Source: Micromonospora sp. CCTCC AA 2012012 (GTDB lineage Bacteria; Actinomycetota; Actinomycetes; Mycobacteriales; Micromonosporaceae). Taken from it: DNA of 64,000 bases. A program made the translations under genes and the position numbers. Positions 8,692 to 17,425 of this stretch are shown here, piece after piece; the first letter of the stretch is position 1; each line of letters opens with the position of its first letter. The stretch is taken from the NCBI RefSeq assembly GCF_040499845.1, contig NZ_CP159342.1:5332001-5396000 (forward strand). Direction: 5' to 3'. The notes beneath the pieces were generated by a model, which saw only the letters and a list, made by a program, of their open reading frames with translations, had not been told where the DNA came from and did not search any database.

Positions 8692-9987
8692 TCACCCGAC
8701 CTCCGGGCGCACCGGCCGTTCGGTGAGCGCCAGCGCGGGCACCCAGACCAGCAGGGCGAGCGGATAGAGCAGGTAGCCGAAGCGGGTCGAGGGCATCAGC
8801 GCGATCGCGGCGAGGAGGCCGTACCCGCAGATCAGCGCGGTGGTCGCGGCCGTGCGGGGCGGACGGCGCAGAAGCCGGACGGCGATCGCCACGCCGACCG
8901 CGACGAGCAGCGCGGCGGCGACCACCCGGCCGGCGGGCAGCGCCGTGGCGATCAGGTGGCCGGGGAACGGGGACTGCGCCGGGCTGGTGACCAGGCCGTG
9001 TCCGAGCGGGAAGCGGAGCACGTTCTCCACCAGGGCGTCCCGGTCGACCAGCAGGGCGGGCAGCAGCGCGGCGGCGGGCAGCCCGAGCGCGCCGGCGGCG
9101 GTCCGCAGGCCGGCCCGCCGGGTCGCCGCCCAGCAGATCAGGACAACCGCGACCGGCCAGGCGAAGAGCTTCAGCGCACCCGCCAGGCCGACCGCGACGC
9201 CGGCCCGGCCGGGCCGGTCGGCGGCGGCCAGCGCGAGGGCCAGCAGGCAGAGCGCGAGTACGGGGAGGTCGTCGCCGCCGGTGGCCAGGGTCAGCGCGCA
9301 GACCGGCAGGACGGTGGCGGCCTGAACGCCCCGCAGCACCGCCGCGTCCCGTCGGCCGGTGGGTGCACCGGTGCGACGCAGTGTCACCACTGCCAGGGCC
9401 AGCGTCACCGCGGTGACCAGCGCGAACCAGACCCGCGCGTCGGTCCACCAGGCGTCGACGACCGTCCGGGGCAGCCCGAACAGCGCCATTCCCGGCTGGT
9501 ACGGGGTGTAGCCCAGCAGTTGTTCCCCCGGCGGCAGCGCGGCGATCGCGTCGTGCCCGAGGTAGGGCGTGCCGTGTTCGGCGAGCCGCGCCCCGGCGTG
9601 CTCCACCACCACCACCTCCTCCTGCGCCCGGTCGGTACGCCCGGACGCCCGCTGCCAGCTCTCCACGATCAGCGGCAGCAGGGTGGTGGTGGCCCAGGCG
9701 AACCCGGTGACCGCCCAGCGGGCGGTCGGCCCGACGGCCGGCGCGTCGGCGTGCCGACGACGCAGCAGCAGTTGACCGGCCACGGCCAGCGCCGCGACCA
9801 GGTATCCGACGGCCGCGATGGCACCCCACGGTCGGTGCGGCGGGAGCGTGGAGGTGACGGCGGTGACCGCGGCGAAGAGCGCCGACACGGCGTACAGGCC
9901 GAGGTCGAGGGCGAGGCCACCGGCGGCGGTGTCCAGCGCCGACCAGCGGCTGGGGCGGCGCGGTTCCGGGTCGGGGGTGGCGGTCAC
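8692..9987 (-). CDS. Polytopic membrane protein, GT-C/GT87-like
   Basis: A 431-residue, very hydrophobic protein with about ten predicted transmembrane stretches. Segments such as GYTPYQPGMALFG, LPVLALCLLALALAAADRPGRAGVAVGLAGALKLFAWP and ALMPSTRFGYLLYPLAL resemble polyprenol-phosphate-sugar-dependent GT-C glycosyltransferases (DUF2029/GT87), but no catalytic Asp motif can be assigned securely. The start is GTG 9987 (MTATPDPEPRRPSRW). A very long same-frame run upstream is a shadow of the next gene. Confidence 0.65.
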   Translation of the reverse strand: MTATPDPEPRRPSRWSALDTAAGGLALDLGLYAVSALFAAVTAVTSTLPPHRPWGAIAAVGYLVAALAVAGQLLLRRRHADAPAVGPTARWAVTGFAWATTTLLPLIVESWQRASGRTDRAQEEVVVVEHAGARLAEHGTPYLGHDAIAALPPGEQLLGYTPYQPGMALFGLPRTVVDAWWTDARVWFALVTAVTLALAVVTLRRTGAPTGRRDAAVLRGVQAATVLPVCALTLATGGDDLPVLALCLLALALAAADRPGRAGVAVGLAGALKLFAWPVAVVLICWAATRRAGLRTAAGALGLPAAALLPALLVDRDALVENVLRFPLGHGLVTSPAQSPFPGHLIATALPAGRVVAAALLVAVGVAIAVRLLRRPPRTAATTALICGYGLLAAIALMPSTRFGYLLYPLALLVWVPALALTERPVRPEVG

Positions 9988-10034
9988 GCGGGCAAGTCTG
10001 GCAGACGACGGGGATGGTCCCGTCCGACGTGGCG

Positions 10035-12581
10035 TCAGTGGCGGCGCGGTTCCTCCACCGCCGGTCCGCCGCCGTTCCCGGTCGCCCGGCTCCGGCCACC
10101 CTGGCGGCGTCCCGGCAGCCGGATGACCGCGCCGGCGTCGTGCAGCGGTGCCGCGAGGGTGCCCGGTCGCCCGCCCGCACCGCGTTGGAGCGCGGCGAGA
10201 AGTGCGCCGGCCGGCAGCGGCCGGGCGAAGAGGTGACCCTGACCGGAGGCGCAGCCCAGCTCCCAGAGCGCCCGGCGCTGCGGTTCGCTCTCCACGCCCT
10301 CGGCCACCACCGCGAGGTCCAGGCTGCGACCGAGGTCCACGGTGGAACGGATCACCGCGGCGGCCTCGGCCGAACTCTCCATCGAGGTGACGAAGCTGCG
10401 GTCGACCTTCAGCTCGTGCACCGGGATGCGGGAGAGCAGGGAGAGCGAGGAGTAGCCGGTGCCGAAGTCGTCCAGCGCGAGTCGGACGCCCGAGTCGCGC
10501 AGCCGGCTGAGCACCCGGTCGACCACGTCGAGCTGGCTGAGCGTGAGGGTCTCGGTCAGCTCCAGCACCAGGCGGTCCGGCGGCAGGTCGTGCGCCCGCA
10601 GCCGGGCCAGCACCGCCCCGGGGAACCGGGCGTCGAGCAGGCTGCGCGGGGAGACGTTCACCGAGACCGGCAGGTCGTGGCCGGCGGCCCGCCAGCTGCC
10701 CGCCGCGATCAGCGCCTGGTCGAGGATGGCCTCCGCGAACGCCGGAAGCAGGCCGGAGCGTTCCACGGCCTCCAGGAAGCGCAGCGGGTCGATCATTCCG
10801 TGCGTCGGATGGTGCCAGCGGGCCAGCGCCTCCGCGCCGGTCACCTGCCCGGTGCCGAGGTCGACGATCGGCTGGAAGTTGACGGTGAACTCGTGGTCGG
10901 CCACCGCGCGGGGCAGGTCGCCGCCGAGGGTGAGCCGGCCCAGGTCGGCGGTGTCCCGCGTCGGGGCGTACGTGGAGATCCGCTGGCCGGCCCGTTTCGC
11001 CTGGTACATCGCCACGTCGGCGCGGCGCAGCAGCTCCGCCATCCCGCCGCTGGCCGGGGCGATGGCGATGCCGCCGCTGGCCTCCACGCTGATCCGCATG
11101 CCGTCCACGTCGAGCGGCTCGTGCAACGCGCCGAGGAGCGCCTCCGCCCGGTGTGCGGCGATCGCCGGTGCGGGCAGGCCACGCAGCAGCACCGCGAACT
11201 CGTCGCCACCGAGCCGGGCCACCAGGTCGTCGGGGCGGGCGGCGCCACGCAACCGGTCGGCGACCTGGATCAGCACCTGGTCCCCGGCGGCGTGCCCGAG
11301 GGTGTCGTTGACCTCCTTGAAGTGGTTGAGGTCGATCAGCACCAGCGCGGTCACCCCGTCGGCGTGCCGCCGGCCGAGCTGCTCGCTGCCCTCGTCGAGG
11401 AGGTGGCGCCGGTTGGCCAGCCCGGTCAGCGCGTCGTGGCGGGCGGCGTACGCGTGTTCCTCGGCGATCCGGGCCAGCTCGGCGTACGCCTGGGCGTTGC
11501 GGACCGCGGTGCAGAGGGCGGAGGCGAAGGTACGCAGGGTGTACTGCTCCCGCTCGGAGAGCGCCACCGGCCCGGTGAACCGTAGCCGCAGCACCCCGAG
11601 GTCGATCGAACGGTCGTGGCCTTCCAGCGCCACCGGGATGACGGTGCCGGTCACCTCGCTCGGCTCGGCGGCGGGGCCGTCGTAACCGGGGCCTGCGGCG
11701 GTGCCGCGGATCATCCGTTCGGTGCCGCGTAGTTCGATCTCGACCTCGTCGGCGGAGAAGAGCTCCGCGGCCTGGGTGACGGCGGTGGTGAGCACCTCGT
11801 CGAGGTCGACGACGTTCAGGGCGTCGGTGGTGCGGGCGAGCCGCTGCCATGCCTGCTGCTCGGTGCGGGTGCGGATCCGGGTGGAGTAGGCGAGGTGGAG
11901 GCTGAGCACCAGCGGCGGTACGGCGAGCAGCAGTCGGGGGTCGGCCCGCAGGATGAGCAGGGTGGAGGCGGCCACGACGAAGCGGACGGCGAAGCCCGCC
12001 AGACGTAGATCGAGGTTGCTGCGGAACTGGCGGTAGATCCGGGTGCCGGAGGCCAGCGCGATGACAGGGATCGCCAGGAGGTCGTCCAGCAGCGCGGCGA
12101 CGGCGTAAATCGCCGCCAACTCTGCGAGAGCGGACCCAACGGAAGCCGTTGCCTGCCAGCCGAGCAGAGCGGCCGTGGCCCCGGCACTGCCTGCGACCAG
12201 CACGTTCTTGCCGATGCCGAATGCGGTCTTGATGGCGGTTAGCCGCAGCACGGCGGATGCCGCGGCGACCCCCACGCCGGTGCTCAGGACGACCCACGAG
12301 GCCGGTGCAATGGCTACGCCGATCACGATGGCCGTCTCGACCCAGGCGATGGCCAATGTGGTGGAGCGAATTCGAACCGTCGTCTTGACGATCACACTGA
12401 CCGCGATCATGAAGGTGAGTGCAGTCAGGGTGGCGCCGTCCCGGATGGAGCTTGGGGGGTGACTGACGAAGAGAAGGAAGGCCGCGACGGAAGCAGCAAA
12501 GGCAAGAACGACGATGAGGCCGACAAGCGTCGTCAAGCGCCGCGCGGTCTCAGTAGCCCGTCGTTCCTCAGTGTGGCTCAT
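10035..12581 (-). CDS. Membrane diguanylate cyclase/phosphodiesterase (GGDEF-EAL)
   Basis: An 848-residue cyclic-di-GMP enzyme: N-terminal membrane sensor with about eight hydrophobic segments (residues 15-225), a GAF-like linker (about 240-385), GGDEF and EAL. The GGDEF motif is intact at 458-462 (LGGDEFAV) and EAL is intact at 584-586 (EALARWHHP), with DDFGTGYSSL and the late EGVE motif present, so both activities are possible. The C-terminal 50 residues are Arg/Gly-rich and disordered. Start ATG 12581. In streptomycetes c-di-GMP controls development; a comparable role here is inference. Confidence 0.92.
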   Translation of the reverse strand: MSHTEERRATETARRLTTLVGLIVVLAFAASVAAFLLFVSHPPSSIRDGATLTALTFMIAVSVIVKTTVRIRSTTLAIAWVETAIVIGVAIAPASWVVLSTGVGVAAASAVLRLTAIKTAFGIGKNVLVAGSAGATAALLGWQATASVGSALAELAAIYAVAALLDDLLAIPVIALASGTRIYRQFRSNLDLRLAGFAVRFVVAASTLLILRADPRLLLAVPPLVLSLHLAYSTRIRTRTEQQAWQRLARTTDALNVVDLDEVLTTAVTQAAELFSADEVEIELRGTERMIRGTAAGPGYDGPAAEPSEVTGTVIPVALEGHDRSIDLGVLRLRFTGPVALSEREQYTLRTFASALCTAVRNAQAYAELARIAEEHAYAARHDALTGLANRRHLLDEGSEQLGRRHADGVTALVLIDLNHFKEVNDTLGHAAGDQVLIQVADRLRGAARPDDLVARLGGDEFAVLLRGLPAPAIAAHRAEALLGALHEPLDVDGMRISVEASGGIAIAPASGGMAELLRRADVAMYQAKRAGQRISTYAPTRDTADLGRLTLGGDLPRAVADHEFTVNFQPIVDLGTGQVTGAEALARWHHPTHGMIDPLRFLEAVERSGLLPAFAEAILDQALIAAGSWRAAGHDLPVSVNVSPRSLLDARFPGAVLARLRAHDLPPDRLVLELTETLTLSQLDVVDRVLSRLRDSGVRLALDDFGTGYSSLSLLSRIPVHELKVDRSFVTSMESSAEAAAVIRSTVDLGRSLDLAVVAEGVESEPQRRALWELGCASGQGHLFARPLPAGALLAALQRGAGGRPGTLAAPLHDAGAVIRLPGRRQGGRSRATGNGGGPAVEEPRRH

Positions 12582-13128
12582 TCAGCTCCACGGGCTGACG
12601 GCTCCAGCCGTGGGTCGGCTCAGCCAGTTCGTCGATGCTGCGAGCTTACCGTGATGGTTTGGTCGCGTGAAGCGCTAGATCAGTGCCACTCGGTGCTACG
12701 CATCGTCCGACTCCTCTCGTTCGCTTGCCGAAGATCCATGGGCGACCTTCAGGTCAACGACCGATAGGTTAGAAGACCGATGCGTACATATAGAAGGCAT
12801 AAATGTCGGTATGCGCAATATCAGCTAAGATGTTGGTCATTCATAACGTTCTGTCCATTGCGTCTGTGCGGAGCGCAGCTACGAGTGTGCGAAAGGTGGC
12901 TGTTCGGTTGCCCACTGCAATCCCGTGTGGATGGCAGACATGCCCGTGATGAGCATTGCGAGTTGACCCGCAACCTTCATCAGTGGTTCGGTTGGATCTC
13001 GGCCCGATTCGTCCGACTGGGCAAGCAGGTGTCAGCAGCTGCCTTTAGGAACGGGGCGGTGGAAACGGACAGTGAATCGCTAGACTTCCAAGGTCTCGGT
13101 AGCGGATGCTGACACCGGAGTCGACCTA
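12582..13128. other. 547-base relatively AT-rich divergent gap
   Basis: It separates the divergent GGDEF-EAL and SARP genes and is clearly AT-richer than its surroundings, especially 12645-12860. A 7-base direct repeat GACCGAT occurs at 12759-12765 and 12775-12781, 16 bases apart start to start. A 110-codon plus-strand frame at 12780-13112 is Cys/Arg/Trp-rich, has no ribosome-binding site and resembles nothing known; I do not call it. Confidence 0.5.
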
Positions 13129-16100
13129 TTGGAAATCCGAGTCCTAGGCGGCCTCTCAGCGCGGCTCGATGGGAAGCCTCTCCGTCTCGGCACGCCGAAA
13201 CAACAGCTGGTCCTGGCCCGGCTGGCGGTGGAGCCGGGGCACCTGGTCATGGTCGACGAGTTGATCGACGAACTGTGGCCGGATGGGCCGCCCCGCTCCG
13301 CCGTTGCCAACGTTCGGACCTACGCCGCGAACCTCCGTCGCGCCTTCGATGCCACCGAGCAGGGGCGGAATCTCCTCGTACGGGACGGGTCGGGCTACCG
13401 CCTGGACGTGGCGCCGCTCCTGACTGACGTCGGACGTGTCGACCAAGTTCGTGCAGCAGCCCGTGCAGCAGCCCGTGCAGGTGAGTCGTCGCGGGCAGTC
13501 GAGCTGCTGACTCGCGCGCTCTCCGGCGGACGAAGAACGTTGCTCGCCGGCCTGTCCCTCGGTCCCAGCCTCTCCGCCCGGCGGATACGCGTCGAGGAGG
13601 AGGAACTCGCCGACATCGAGCTTCTCGCAGACCTGCGCACCGGTATCGGAGAGACCGATGCTGCCATTGCTGCGCTACGCGAACTGGTCAGCGCGCACCC
13701 CCTCCGCGAGCACGCCCACTTCTTATTGGTGCGCGCTCTTCGACAGACCGGCGATGCAGCGGGTGCCGTCGCCGCCTACCACGAGGCCCGCCGAATCCTG
13801 GCCGACCAGCTCGGAGTCGAACCAGGCAGGGAGTTTCGGCAGTTCTATGCGTCGCTGCTGGACGACGAGGGCTTGCCGGTCGACTTCGGCGGACCGAGCA
13901 CGGATTCCGCCGCAAGCAGGCGGGGTGATGCAATCACCGACGCACGCTCCCCGATCAACTGGCTCCCCCGGACCGTGACTGACTTCGTCGGACGCGGGCA
14001 GGCAGTGGAACGACTCTCGCGAGAGATGTCTCCTGGCTCGGCTGGGCCGACAGTGGCGGTTATCGACGGCATGGCAGGCAGTGGAAAGACAACCCTTGCC
14101 GTGCATCTGGCGAACCTCCTGGCCGGGCTCTACCCCGACGGGCAGCTCTTCCTCGACCTGCGGGGGCACGGCAGTGGAGAGCCGATCTCGCCGGCCGCTG
14201 CCCTGTTCGACCTGCTCCGCCAGTTGGGCGTTCCGGCCAACCGGATCCCGGCCGAGTTCGATGCCCGTATTGAGGCGTGGCGACGGGAGACGGCATTCCG
14301 ACGCGTCGTCGTGGTGCTCGACAACGCTGCAGAGAGCGCACAGGTCGAGCCGTTGCTGCCGAGCGTCGGCACGGCTGCGATCCTCGTGACCAGCCGTAGA
14401 CGGTTGCTCGCGCTCACCACCCGACCGCCTCTTTCGTTGCCTGTGCTCGCCGAGGAGGAGTCTCTGGAACTGCTTGCGGCCCTGGTCGGTAAGAACCGGG
14501 TGACGGCCGACATTGATGGGGCCCGCCAACTGGTCCGCCGTTGCGGACATCTGCCCCTGGCCATACGTCTGGCTGGTGCCAGGCTGGCCCACCGGGCCAC
14601 TTGGAGCATGTCTGACATGGCCCGTCGTCTCGACCGGGAGCCGATCTTTCTCCCGCAGTTGCAGGCCGAGGACCGCACGATCGTCGGAGCGTTCGCGGCC
14701 TCCTACGAGCCGCTCAGCCCATCGGCGAAAAGGGTGTTCCGGGCCGTCGGCCTGCACCCGGGTAATCATCTGGACACTGCGATGATCGCCGCACTGGTGA
14801 ACCTCCCCCTGAGCGAAGCGGCGGCTCTGGCGGATGAACTCGTTGACCGGTATCTGCTGGAGGAAGGTTCCGGTGGCTCCTATCGATTGCACGACCTCAT
14901 GCGCCAGTATTCGTCAGAGTTGGCGCTGCAGTTCGATACCGAGGTGACACGGCGAACGGCGATGGAAAACCTTCTGGATCATTTCCTTCACTCCGTGGTG
15001 CAGGTGTCACAGTCGATCGATGACCAGCGACTGCTGGACTCACACCTGCGGGCGAGACTTCCGCGGCGTGTTGAACTTCTGGCTGTCCGTCGCCCGGGTG
15101 ACCTCGACTGGTTGGAGGAACAGCGACTGAACCTGGCGGCCTTGGTCCGCCGAGCCGTGGAAGATGGTCATGACACCCTTGCGTGGCAACTGACTCGCGC
15201 CGGATGGCGCTTCTTCTACCTACGCGGCTATTTCGACGACATCTCGATCACCCATCAAGAAGGGTTGAAGGCGGCGAGGCGCTCGGGCGACAGGGCCGCC
15301 GTTGCCCTGATGCACAACTATCTCGCCTCCGCCCTCGTCCGCACGGCCTCCTATCGCGAAGCGCTGGCTCATCTCGACCAGGTGGTGGCGATCCGCACCC
15401 GCCTGCATGACGACGACGGAACCGAGCGAGCCCGGGTCAACATGAGCATCGTGTACTGGCGCCTCGGGCGACTGCAGGACGCATTGGACGTCCAGCTATC
15501 CATGCTCAGGAAACAATCGTTGGACACTCTCCCGGTGCTGTCGAATGTCGGTCTCATTCTGCGTTCCCTGGGAGAATACGCAGAAGCGGCCAGGTTTCAT
15601 CGCACCCATCTCTTCCTGGCCCGTACCAGGCAGGATCTCTTCCAGATCGCCAATGCTCTCGGTCACCTGGGTGGGGTGCGCTACCGGCTTGGGGAAAGCG
15701 TCTGGGCGGAACGTCTGCTCCGCGCTTCCCTGGCGCTGCGAGCCCGGACTGGTCATGGATTCGCCACAGCGGAGACGTTGAGCGATCTGGCGGGTACGTA
15801 CCGACAGCTTGGTCGCCACGAAGAAGCGCTGAGGATCCATCGGGCCGCTATCGAAAGCGCCGTGAACTGCGGCGAACGGCACGCGGAGGCGGCGGCCCTG
15901 AACGAGTTGGCCCGAACGCTTCTGCAGATGGGCAGGCGGGCTGAGGCGATGGACGGCCACCGGATGGCGCTGGACCTGGCCACCCGGATTGATCATCCGC
16001 ACGAGCAGGGTCGGGCGTTGGCGGGTCTGGCGGAGTGCGAGGTGGCGACGGACCCTGACGCGGCCTGTCGCTATTGGCAGCGGGCGCTGGTGCTCTTCGA

Positions 16101-16170
16101 GCAGGTGAATGTGCCCGAGCAACATCATGTACGCCTTCGACTGACAAATAGCCCTGGCCCAGTCGGCTGA
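13129..16170 (+). CDS. AfsR/SARP-type regulator: OmpR-like HTH, BTAD, NB-ARC, TPR
   Basis: A 1013-residue transcriptional activator of the AfsR class. In order: OmpR-type winged helix (about 1-95; MEIRVLGGLSARLDG, GTPKQQLVLARLAV), bacterial transcriptional activation domain (about 100-245), NB-ARC ATPase with Walker A GMAGSGKTT at 314-322 and Walker B VVVLDNA, a winged-helix segment (RLHDLMRQYS), and C-terminal TPR repeats (about 690-1000). Start is TTG 13129, with CCGGAG about 9 bases upstream. Such proteins usually sit in or near secondary-metabolite clusters; none is visible here. Its codon use is less GC-extreme than its neighbours', suggesting acquisition. Confidence 0.9.
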   Translation: MEIRVLGGLSARLDGKPLRLGTPKQQLVLARLAVEPGHLVMVDELIDELWPDGPPRSAVANVRTYAANLRRAFDATEQGRNLLVRDGSGYRLDVAPLLTDVGRVDQVRAAARAAARAGESSRAVELLTRALSGGRRTLLAGLSLGPSLSARRIRVEEEELADIELLADLRTGIGETDAAIAALRELVSAHPLREHAHFLLVRALRQTGDAAGAVAAYHEARRILADQLGVEPGREFRQFYASLLDDEGLPVDFGGPSTDSAASRRGDAITDARSPINWLPRTVTDFVGRGQAVERLSREMSPGSAGPTVAVIDGMAGSGKTTLAVHLANLLAGLYPDGQLFLDLRGHGSGEPISPAAALFDLLRQLGVPANRIPAEFDARIEAWRRETAFRRVVVVLDNAAESAQVEPLLPSVGTAAILVTSRRRLLALTTRPPLSLPVLAEEESLELLAALVGKNRVTADIDGARQLVRRCGHLPLAIRLAGARLAHRATWSMSDMARRLDREPIFLPQLQAEDRTIVGAFAASYEPLSPSAKRVFRAVGLHPGNHLDTAMIAALVNLPLSEAAALADELVDRYLLEEGSGGSYRLHDLMRQYSSELALQFDTEVTRRTAMENLLDHFLHSVVQVSQSIDDQRLLDSHLRARLPRRVELLAVRRPGDLDWLEEQRLNLAALVRRAVEDGHDTLAWQLTRAGWRFFYLRGYFDDISITHQEGLKAARRSGDRAAVALMHNYLASALVRTASYREALAHLDQVVAIRTRLHDDDGTERARVNMSIVYWRLGRLQDALDVQLSMLRKQSLDTLPVLSNVGLILRSLGEYAEAARFHRTHLFLARTRQDLFQIANALGHLGGVRYRLGESVWAERLLRASLALRARTGHGFATAETLSDLAGTYRQLGRHEEALRIHRAAIESAVNCGERHAEAAALNELARTLLQMGRRAEAMDGHRMALDLATRIDHPHEQGRALAGLAECEVATDPDAACRYWQRALVLFEQVNVPEQHHVRLRLTNSPGPVG

Positions 16171-16199
16171 CCAGGGCTGCACCGGCTTATCGGTTTTTT
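16150..16199 (+). terminator. Probable terminator after the SARP gene
   Basis: AGCCCTGG (16150-16157) pairs with CCAGGGCT (16171-16178), overlapping the stop codon. A short ACCG/CGGT hairpin followed by a run of six T (16194-16199) comes next. The T-run is one of the very few in this window and supports termination. Confidence 0.5.
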
Positions 16200-16322
16200 A
16201 TCGCCGGCCTCGCTAGTGTCCCGCGTGTGTCGGCGATCGGGGGAGATCCTGCAGGTCAGGGCTGCGCCGACTTCGACGCCTGCCGCCAGGTTTCCCCCCA
16301 GCGACTCGGCGGCGGGTGGCAA

Positions 16323-16381
16323 GGGGGAGCGTCGCGGATGCGCCATCGGCACCCTGGCGCAGTCAACCGTGACGCTCCCCC
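16323..16381 (+). promoter_or_regulatory. Nested inverted repeat in front of moaC
   Basis: Outer arms gggggagcgtc (16323-16333) and gacgctccccc (16371-16381) pair perfectly over 11 bp. Inside, TGCGCCA (16339-16345) pairs with TGGCGCA (16355-16361) around a 9-base loop, leaving internal loops of 5 and 9 bases. It ends 48 bases before the moaC start and lacks a T-run. A cis-acting leader RNA for the Moco operon is a reasonable hypothesis; a terminator for upstream transcription is the alternative. Confidence 0.45.
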
Positions 16382-16429
16382 GCTCGGAGGCTGACGTGGC
16401 GGTCGTACCCGAAAGATAGGCTCGCGGCC

Positions 16430-16921
16430 GTGACGGATCCCGCCCAGCTCACCCACGTCGACCCGGCCGGCGCGGCCCGGATGGTCGACGTCTCCGCCAA
16501 GCCGGTCTCCGGCCGGCTGGCGGTCGCCGCCGGCCGCCTGCGCACCACCGCCGAGGTGGTTGACCTGCTGCGCCGTGACGGTCTGCCGAAGGGCGACGCG
16601 CTCGCCGTCGGTCGGCTCGCCGGCATCATGGGGGCCAAGCGCACGCCCGACCTGATCCCGCTCTGCCACCCCATCGCCCTGCACGGGGTGACCGTCGACC
16701 TGCGGCTCACCGGCGACACGGTGGAGATCACCGCCACCGCGCGGACCGCCGACCGCACCGGTGTCGAGATGGAGGCGCTGACCGCGGTGGCCGTGGCCGG
16801 GCTGGCCCTGGTCGACATGGTGAAGGCCGTCGACCCGGCGGCGTCGGTCGACGCGGTCCGGGTGCTCCGCAAGGAGGGCGGCAAGACCGGCGAGTGGGTC
16901 CGGCCGGAGGACCGGTCGTGA
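16430..16921 (+). CDS. moaC: Cyclic pyranopterin monophosphate synthase accessory protein MoaC
   Basis: Works with MoaA in the first step of Moco synthesis, converting 3',8-cyclo-GTP to cyclic pyranopterin monophosphate. The 163 residues show the family blocks MVDVSAKPVS, GRLAGIMGAKRTPDLIPLCHP, GVEMEALTAV and DMVKAVD; LCHP and the MEALTA helix are active-site segments. Start GTG 16430. The stop overlaps the next start (GTGA, 16918-16921), so the two are translationally coupled. First gene of moaC-mog-moeA-moaE. Confidence 0.95.
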   Translation: MTDPAQLTHVDPAGAARMVDVSAKPVSGRLAVAAGRLRTTAEVVDLLRRDGLPKGDALAVGRLAGIMGAKRTPDLIPLCHPIALHGVTVDLRLTGDTVEITATARTADRTGVEMEALTAVAVAGLALVDMVKAVDPAASVDAVRVLRKEGGKTGEWVRPEDRS

Positions 16922-17388
16922 TCCGGGCCCGGGTGATCGTGGCCTCCAACCGGGCCGCCGCCGGGGTCTATGCCGACACCAGCGGTCCGTTGCTGGTCGC
17001 GGGCCTGCGTGAGCTGGGCTGCGAGGTCGACGAGCCGGTGGTGGTGCCCGACGGTGAGCCGGTCGGAGCGGCGCTGCGGGCCGCCCTGGCGGACGGCGTC
17101 GACGTGGTGCTGACCAGCGGCGGGACCGGGATCACCCCGACCGATCGCACCCCCGACGTGACCCGCGCCCTGCTCGACTACGAGATCCCCGGCATCGCCG
17201 AGGCGATCCGCGCGTACAGCCGCGACCAGGTGCCCACCGCCGCCCTGTCCCGGGCGTTGGCCGGGGTCGCCGGCCGGATGCTCGTGGTGAACCTGCCGGG
17301 CTCGCGCGGCGGGGCCAGGGACGGGCTGGCCGTGCTCGGGCCGATCCTCGTGCACGCCGTCGACCAGCTCCGCGGCGGGGACCACTGA
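16918..17388 (+). CDS. mog: MogA/MoaB-family molybdopterin adenylyltransferase
   Basis: Activates molybdopterin by adenylylation before molybdate insertion by MoeA. The 156 residues contain the MPT-binding signature LTSGGTGITPTDRTPD (about 63-78) and the later LPGSRGGARDGL. GTG 16918 overlaps the moaC stop and gives MIRARVIVASNRAAAG, the expected N-terminus; an earlier in-frame start at 16894 lies inside moaC and is less likely. MogA and MoaB types cannot be separated by eye. Confidence 0.9.
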   Translation: MIRARVIVASNRAAAGVYADTSGPLLVAGLRELGCEVDEPVVVPDGEPVGAALRAALADGVDVVLTSGGTGITPTDRTPDVTRALLDYEIPGIAEAIRAYSRDQVPTAALSRALAGVAGRMLVVNLPGSRGGARDGLAVLGPILVHAVDQLRGGDH

Positions 17389-17425
17389 CCACGCGGGGTC
17401 GCCGTCGCGGCGATAGGCTCGCCCG

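Noticed and set aside
8692..12297. A 1201-codon minus-strand frame spanning two genes
   Set aside because: Only its last 431 codons form a recognisable membrane protein; the rest is an out-of-frame reading of the GGDEF-EAL gene.
12780..13112. A 110-codon plus-strand frame in the AT-rich gap
   Set aside because: No ribosome-binding site, no codon bias like real genes, Cys/Trp/Arg-rich random-looking product.
13449..13482. Tandem 12-base repeat gtgcagcagccc inside the SARP gene
   Set aside because: It encodes an in-frame RAAA repeat in a linker of the BTAD region; simple slippage, not a separate element.
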